Part shown: one piece after another, positions 60,141 through 64,000 of the stretch
How the letters are laid out: each line of letters starts with the position of its first letter
How positions within the stretch are numbered: position 1 is the stretch's first letter
Origin: Salinicoccus halitifaciens
Lineage (GTDB): Bacteria > Bacillota > Bacilli > Staphylococcales > Salinicoccaceae
DNA: 64,000 bases
Reading direction: 5' to 3'
Assembly: GCF_021026095.1 (NCBI RefSeq)
Contig: NZ_JAJNCU010000008.1
Location: forward strand, 244,497 to 308,496
Made by a program: the position numbers and the translations under genes
Notes under the pieces: generated by a model
Database searches by the model: none
Seen by the model: the letters and a program-made list of their open reading frames with translations, nothing else
Told to the model about the DNA's origin: nothing

Positions 60141-60752
60141 TCACCTTCTGTTGCCGAAACGGCGGTAAAGCTGGAGCATCCTCTTTATGATGAGGAGCAG
60201 GTCCATGAACAGATTGAACCCCATGACACGCGCATTCCTATACTTCCTGTTCTTCATCCGGTTGAAGTCATACATTGTATAGCCTATATACAATAATAAA
60301 CCAAAAACCGTGATTCCAAAAGCCAGCCAGTCCAGCCCGACGAAGAAGTTCACGATGGTTGCCAGTATCAAAACCAGCAGACCGGCGAATAAATAACGCC
60401 CCCAGGAGGAGATGTCCTTCAGGAGGAAATAGCCTGTGATGCCAAAGATGACAAACACTATTACTGATATGAGGACAACCTGATAGAATATTCTCTCATC
60501 AAATTGATTGATGAAACCTTCAAAGGTTCCGTATGAAACCAGACCGATCAGTATCGCATATATATGACTGATTACAGGTCCTGACCTGTTAAACCCTCTG
60601 ACAAAGAGGGATATCATGATAATGATGAATATGGTCATGGACAAGGTCGGGCGCCACTCCGGCGGCAGAAACTGCCCGAAATAAGTTGCGATTCCAAAAA
60701 TTATCCAATAATACATGAAAAATAACCAGACTCTTCCGTGATCTTTAATCAT
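60141..60752 (-). CDS. Bax inhibitor-1 (BI-1/YccA) family membrane protein
   Basis: The 203-aa protein has six or seven membrane segments and the BI-1 family C-terminus (YIGYTMYDFNRMKNRK ... FNLFMDLLLIIKRMLQLYRRFGNRR), where the acidic residue of YDFNRM and the basic tail are the conserved parts. Bacterial members such as YetJ act as pH-dependent calcium leak channels; others interact with the FtsH protease. The first half is less conserved. A GGAGTGAGG site precedes the ATG. It is possibly co-transcribed with yebC. Confidence 0.82.
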   Translation of the reverse strand: MIKDHGRVWLFFMYYWIIFGIATYFGQFLPPEWRPTLSMTIFIIIMISLFVRGFNRSGPVISHIYAILIGLVSYGTFEGFINQFDERIFYQVVLISVIVFVIFGITGYFLLKDISSWGRYLFAGLLVLILATIVNFFVGLDWLAFGITVFGLLLYIGYTMYDFNRMKNRKYRNARVMGFNLFMDLLLIIKRMLQLYRRFGNRR

Positions 60753-60857
60753 TTCCTCACTCCTAAATTTCCGACAGCTTTTTATATACCCTAAGTTTAC
60801 TAAATTATTCTTTTTACACCACCAATGTGACGTGAAACACCTTAATATTTTAATTGT

Positions 60858-60874
60858 GTTACATTTTCATTACA
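60858..60874 (+). promoter_or_regulatory. WalR box upstream of the LysM-CHAP amidase
   Basis: Read on the minus strand the site is TGTAATGAAAATGTAAC, a perfect TGTWAH-N5-TGTWAH, the WalR (YycF) consensus. It lies 113 nt upstream of a cell-wall hydrolase gene, the typical WalR target. A second inverted repeat, TTTTGATAT / ATATCAAAA, follows at 60882-60920. Confidence 0.72.
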
Positions 60875-60986
60875 TTCATCATTTTGATATTACTTTTTGG
60901 TATCATACGTTATATCAAAAACAGCATACAAGTGTCAGTCACATACATATATATAATACAATTCATTCTACGGAGGATCACCATTC

Positions 60987-62171
60987 ATGAAAAAAGTACT
61001 AACAGCTTTGACCGCAACTGCAGCGATTTCTACATATGCATTTGCCCAAGATGCAGAAGCATCTACACATAGTGTGAAAAGCGGGGACACACTCTGGTCC
61101 ATCGCCCAAAAGAATAACGTGACGGTTTCACAGTTGAAATCATGGAACAACTTATCATCCAACCTGATTTTCGTGAATCAGAATCTGAAAGTTTCCAATT
61201 CGGACAGCAGCTCATCAAGCAGCTCAAACACTTCTTCAAGCTCAAGCAATACCTCAAACGCTTCTTCAAACACAAGCAGCTCAACAGGCAGCAATTCAAC
61301 CGGCGGTACATACAGAGTGAAATCCGGCGATACTTTGAGCAGCATTGCACGCGCCCACGGCATGAATTACAGAACTTTGATGGAAATCAACAACATCTCC
61401 GGACACATCATCCATCCGGGACAGACTTTGAAGCTGAGTGCCGGTTCAACCAGTACTTCTTCAAGCTCAAGCAATACTTCAAGCTCGGCTGCATCATCAA
61501 ATACGAGCAGCTCATCAAGCAGCTCAAACACTTCTTCAAGTTCAAACAGCACTGCAACCGGCGGTACATATACGGTGAAATCCGGTGATTCCCTGAGCAG
61601 GATTGCGAGCGCACATGGTACAAACTACAGGACTTTGATGAACATCAATAACCTTTCCAGCACGATCATCTACCCGGGACAGACTTTGAAGCTGAGCGCC
61701 GATTCAAGCAACTCATCTTCAAACTCGACTGCAACATCGAACACAAGCAGTTCATCTGCTTCCAGTTCAAGCACTTCATCCGATTCAAGCTACAAAGCAC
61801 CTGCTTCACCGGGCAACGTTTCATGGGGCACGAACTGGTACTACTGGGGAGACTGCACATGGTATGCCTTCGAACGCCGTAAAGAGCTCGGCAAACCTGT
61901 AGGCAACAACTGGGGCAACGCCACGAACTGGGCAGGCCACGCAAGATCTGCCGGCTACACTGTAAACAACAGGCCATCCGTCGGCGCGATCATCCAGGCG
62001 CATGCATGGACGAACAATGCATGGGGCATGGGACATGTCGGTGTGGTCGAAAGGGTCAATCCGGACGGATCGATCCTCATCTCCGAGATGAACTTCGGCG
62101 GCGGCCAGGGCGTCAAAGCTTTCAGGACACTGAGCGCATCACAGGCTGCAAATCACAACTTCATCCATTAA
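60987..62171 (+). CDS. sle1: Secreted LysM-CHAP peptidoglycan hydrolase (Sle1/Aaa-like)
   Basis: The 394-aa protein has a cleavable signal peptide (about 1-25, AQDAEA/S) and three LysM domains (about 27-70, 108-151, 194-237), each starting (Y/H)xVKSGDxL. Long Ser/Asn/Thr-rich linkers separate them. A C-terminal CHAP domain (about 273-394) has catalytic Cys290 in YYWGDCTWYAF and His350 in GMGHVGVVE. Sle1 is the staphylococcal N-acetylmuramoyl-L-alanine amidase that splits daughter cells. The gene has a WalR box, a GGAGG site and a strong terminator. The linker DNA is repetitive and prone to copy-number change. Confidence 0.93.
   Translation: MKKVLTALTATAAISTYAFAQDAEASTHSVKSGDTLWSIAQKNNVTVSQLKSWNNLSSNLIFVNQNLKVSNSDSSSSSSSNTSSSSSNTSNASSNTSSSTGSNSTGGTYRVKSGDTLSSIARAHGMNYRTLMEINNISGHIIHPGQTLKLSAGSTSTSSSSSNTSSSAASSNTSSSSSSSNTSSSSNSTATGGTYTVKSGDSLSRIASAHGTNYRTLMNINNLSSTIIYPGQTLKLSADSSNSSSNSTATSNTSSSSASSSSTSSDSSYKAPASPGNVSWGTNWYYWGDCTWYAFERRKELGKPVGNNWGNATNWAGHARSAGYTVNNRPSVGAIIQAHAWTNNAWGMGHVGVVERVNPDGSILISEMNFGGGQGVKAFRTLSASQAANHNFIH
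61201..61795 (+). repeat. Ser/Asn/Thr linker-coding repeats and duplicated LysM units
   Basis: Reiterated AGCAGCTCAA / TCTTCAAGCTC-type codons encode SSSSNTSSS linkers at about 61198-61305, 61447-61557 and 61703-61795. Between them the DNA of LysM 2 and LysM 3 is nearly the same (for example GGACAGACTTTGAAGCTGAG occurs at both ends). Confidence 0.85.
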
Positions 62172-62181
62172 TCATACAGAA

Positions 62182-62217
62182 AAGAACCAATTTGGGCGAC
62201 CCAAATTGGTTCTTTTT
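62182..62217. terminator. Strong terminator after the LysM-CHAP gene
   Basis: AAGAACCAATTTGGG / CCCAAATTGGTTCTTTTT with a 3-nt loop, between convergent genes. Confidence 0.95.
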
Positions 62218-63107
62218 CATTGATCCTCTTCATGGCTGTTGATGATCATTTCCACTTGATAGATCCTGTTCACGAGCGCCTGGACCGGTGCCTGGGTGAA
62301 CAGATAAACACCCCATGGCAGGTTCGGCTCGAAGTCATGCAATGCCATGATGAACTCCTCATTGGTGCCGAGCTGCCTGAACTCAAGACGCGCCACTTTA
62401 TTCGGCTGTTCCTTGGTCAAAAGTCCGCCCGTAATATGATAAATTTCTATATCGTCCACGCTGGCCTCTGCATCATATGACGCAATGAGTATCGGCCGGT
62501 CCAGATTGGATATATATACTTTAAATTCATTTCCGTCGAGCGCCACATTGACCAGGCCGTGCAGTATTTCATCCAGCCACCGGAAATAGTAATTCGCCAC
62601 CTGCTTCACCGACCACCCCTGAGGGAGGGGCGCTTTCTGGATGCTCCGCACATTGTTATAGTCGGAAGCCTTATAAGACAAATTCTTGCCATACCGCTTC
62701 ACCGGCGTCTCGGTCACCATCGCAGGTGTACCGTATGCACCAAGCACTTTTACGGTCTCGCCCGAACTGATTTCATCCGCGACGTAAATGATCTGCTCAA
62801 CACCATTCAGGGCCGATGCCCGCGCTATATTATCCGCGATGAGTGAATAGATATCATAAAATTTCCCCTGGGTCATCCTGTTCAGCCGCATGATCGGGTC
62901 TTCAAAAAATATGACGATATCCATCCCTTCCAGCGCTTCTTCCACTTCGGAGAGTAAGAACAGGTCCTTTTTCAATAAAGTGATGTCGAGCCCCTCGTCC
63001 GACTGGTTCGGTGCCGAGAAGGCGAAAAGGTTATAATCGTCCTTCAGCTGCCTGTATAGGTTTTTCCCAATCCTGCCGCTGATTCCCATCAATAAGACGT
63101 TTTTCAA
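62217..63107 (-). CDS. NAD(P)-binding Rossmann-fold protein (atypical SDR/epimerase-like)
   Basis: The 296-aa protein starts VLLMGISGRIGKNLYRQLKD, a glycine-rich cofactor loop of the extended/atypical SDR type (GxxGxxG). It continues with DIVIFFEDPIMRLNRMTQGKFYDIYSLIADNIARASALNGVEQIIYVADEISSG, similar to NAD-dependent epimerase-like proteins that monitor a sugar or small molecule. A catalytic YxxxK is not obvious: LSYKASDYNN is the nearest candidate. The C-terminal half has no motif I recognise. It lies between the amidase and an MFS gene, 21 nt downstream of the latter on the same strand, and may be in its operon. Confidence 0.75.
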   Translation of the reverse strand: MKNVLLMGISGRIGKNLYRQLKDDYNLFAFSAPNQSDEGLDITLLKKDLFLLSEVEEALEGMDIVIFFEDPIMRLNRMTQGKFYDIYSLIADNIARASALNGVEQIIYVADEISSGETVKVLGAYGTPAMVTETPVKRYGKNLSYKASDYNNVRSIQKAPLPQGWSVKQVANYYFRWLDEILHGLVNVALDGNEFKVYISNLDRPILIASYDAEASVDDIEIYHITGGLLTKEQPNKVARLEFRQLGTNEEFIMALHDFEPNLPWGVYLFTQAPVQALVNRIYQVEMIINSHEEDQ

Positions 63108-63128
63108 AAAGCAACATCCTTTCCGAAG

Positions 63129-64000
63129 TTAATTCCGAGCCATATACCTGCCGTCCAGTGTCAGTATGATGATCAGCATCACCATTAAAATGAGGCTGAT
63201 GAAGACGAACGGCAGATCGAAGTATGTGGTGAATATTCCTGATGAATACGATCCGGCCACCGAGCCGACCGAAAAGAACGCGTAAAATATGCCGTTCGCT
63301 TTTCCGCGTTCGTATATCTCGGTATTTTCAGCAATGAGCTTGTTCATGGATGGGAAAATGAGGGCGAAGCCGGTCCCGTAAAAGATCATCACGAAGAGGA
63401 CCAGCAGCTGATGCGGTGCAAAGTGCAGCACCAGCATACCGATGCTCACTATGAAGATCCCAATCATCACAAGCTTCATCGACCTCACTTTGGTGTATAT
63501 CACATTGAGCCGCGTGCCGAAGATGATGATGGCCGTCAGCCCGAATATCGAGAGCATCATGCCGGTGATATGGTCTTCAAGTCCAAGCGAGCCGATCTTG
63601 ATCGGCAGGCCGAAAGCGAGTGATCCATTGGCGATCATCAGCGTGAACGACGAGATGTACGCCGCAATCAGAGCAGGCCGTGACAAAAGTGTCCTGTAGC
63701 TTGTCGTATTATGGAAAGTCCGCTCTTCTTTGGTCGTACTTTCCCTGATTGTGAATATGACGAGCAGTATGCCGACGATATAAATGCAGCCCAGCACAAA
63801 GTACACCGTCTGATAAGCGGCAAGGCTTGAAATGATGCCGCCGAGTGCCGGTCCGAGCACTGCCGCGGAGCCGATGGATACACCCGTCAATGCCATGGAG
63901 CGGCCCATCGCCTCACGGCGGCTCAAGTCCGCAACCAGGCTGAAAGCGACCGGTGTCAGCATGCCGGCCGAAAAGCCGTGGATGATCCTGAGTGCGAGCA
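63129..64000 (-). CDS. MFS transporter, C-terminal part (5' end outside window)
   Basis: The frame is open to the right edge, so the N-terminus is missing. About 290 residues are visible, with nine or so membrane segments. Recognisable parts are the motif C-like stretch GVSIGSAAVLGPALGGIISS in what should be helix 5, AYISSFTLMIANGSLAFGLPIKIG, and GIFYAFFSVGSVAGSYSSGIF near the end. These resemble drug/H+ antiporters of the DHA1 group. The substrate cannot be told. The upstream residues in the window read LALRIIHGFSAGML, the end of the typical R-x-x-x-G loop of motif B (helix 4). Confidence 0.85.
   Translation of the reverse strand, partial: LALRIIHGFSAGMLTPVAFSLVADLSRREAMGRSMALTGVSIGSAAVLGPALGGIISSLAAYQTVYFVLGCIYIVGILLVIFTIRESTTKEERTFHNTTSYRTLLSRPALIAAYISSFTLMIANGSLAFGLPIKIGSLGLEDHITGMMLSIFGLTAIIIFGTRLNVIYTKVRSMKLVMIGIFIVSIGMLVLHFAPHQLLVLFVMIFYGTGFALIFPSMNKLIAENTEIYERGKANGIFYAFFSVGSVAGSYSSGIFTTYFDLPFVFISLILMVMLIIILTLDGRYMARN

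Noticed and set aside
61201-61795. Overlapping open frames in the Ser-rich linker region
   Set aside because: They arise from the repeated codons of the LysM-CHAP gene and have no ribosome sites or family features.

Overview
The window reads as a chromosomal segment of a member of the Staphylococcaceae with fairly high GC for that family. The gene set and order (nrdIE, recQ, pab genes, mpfA; moa/moe/mob with narT-nreCBA-narIJHG; ccpE; cidAB; a LysM-CHAP amidase) are staphylococcal. The GC content and strongly acidic lipoproteins fit a salt-adapted genus such as Salinicoccus or Jeotgalicoccus better than Staphylococcus sensu stricto; that genus guess is inference. I see no prophage, transposase, tRNA, rRNA or CRISPR array.

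Left region (1-14.9 kb): the start of nrdE and all of nrdI, under an upstream region with two NrdR-type boxes and a LexA-type box; a DMT-family transporter; recQ; a tight five-gene operon pabA-pabBC-small membrane protein-short AHS1-AHS2; a SigB-type stress membrane protein; two paralogous small membrane coiled-coil proteins; mpfA with a long, possibly structured leader; an MgrA/SarZ-type regulator; a DegV protein; and cydDC.

Nitrate respiration block (14.9-34.4 kb): an almost complete molybdenum cofactor set (moaA, mobA, moaD, moaE, mobB, moeA, moaC, moaB, moeB), the transporter narT, the oxygen/nitrate sensor nreABC with an extra hemerythrin-like gene, and narGHJI. MoaA/C/D/E, MoeB, MoeA and MobA/MobB make the cofactor used by NarG; NreABC switches on narG and narT through two NreC-type palindromes. 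A PhoPR-type two-component pair and a ScdA-like repair protein follow.

Middle and right (35-64 kb): a SigB-type-promoted unknown protein; LOG-family and GNAT proteins; a small lipoprotein; four paralogous oligopeptide/glutathione-type binding lipoproteins around one divergent oppCBDF-like transporter operon, with an FdhA-like zinc dehydrogenase among them; ccpE with a probable autoregulatory dyad; a general-stress SDR; a DUF402 protein; cidAB; a GntR-ABC transporter operon with a palindromic operator; an SDR with a lost catalytic triad; a YebC/PmpR protein; a BI-1 family protein; a WalR-box-preceded LysM-CHAP cell-wall amidase; a Rossmann-fold protein; and the 3' part of an MFS transporter.

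Most genes are ordinary core genes. The points most worth a second look are the four-binding-protein array, three 51-bp tandem palindromic repeats between moaC and moaB, the mpfA leader, the hemerythrin in the nre operon, and a ScdA homologue without its Cys-Cys motif.
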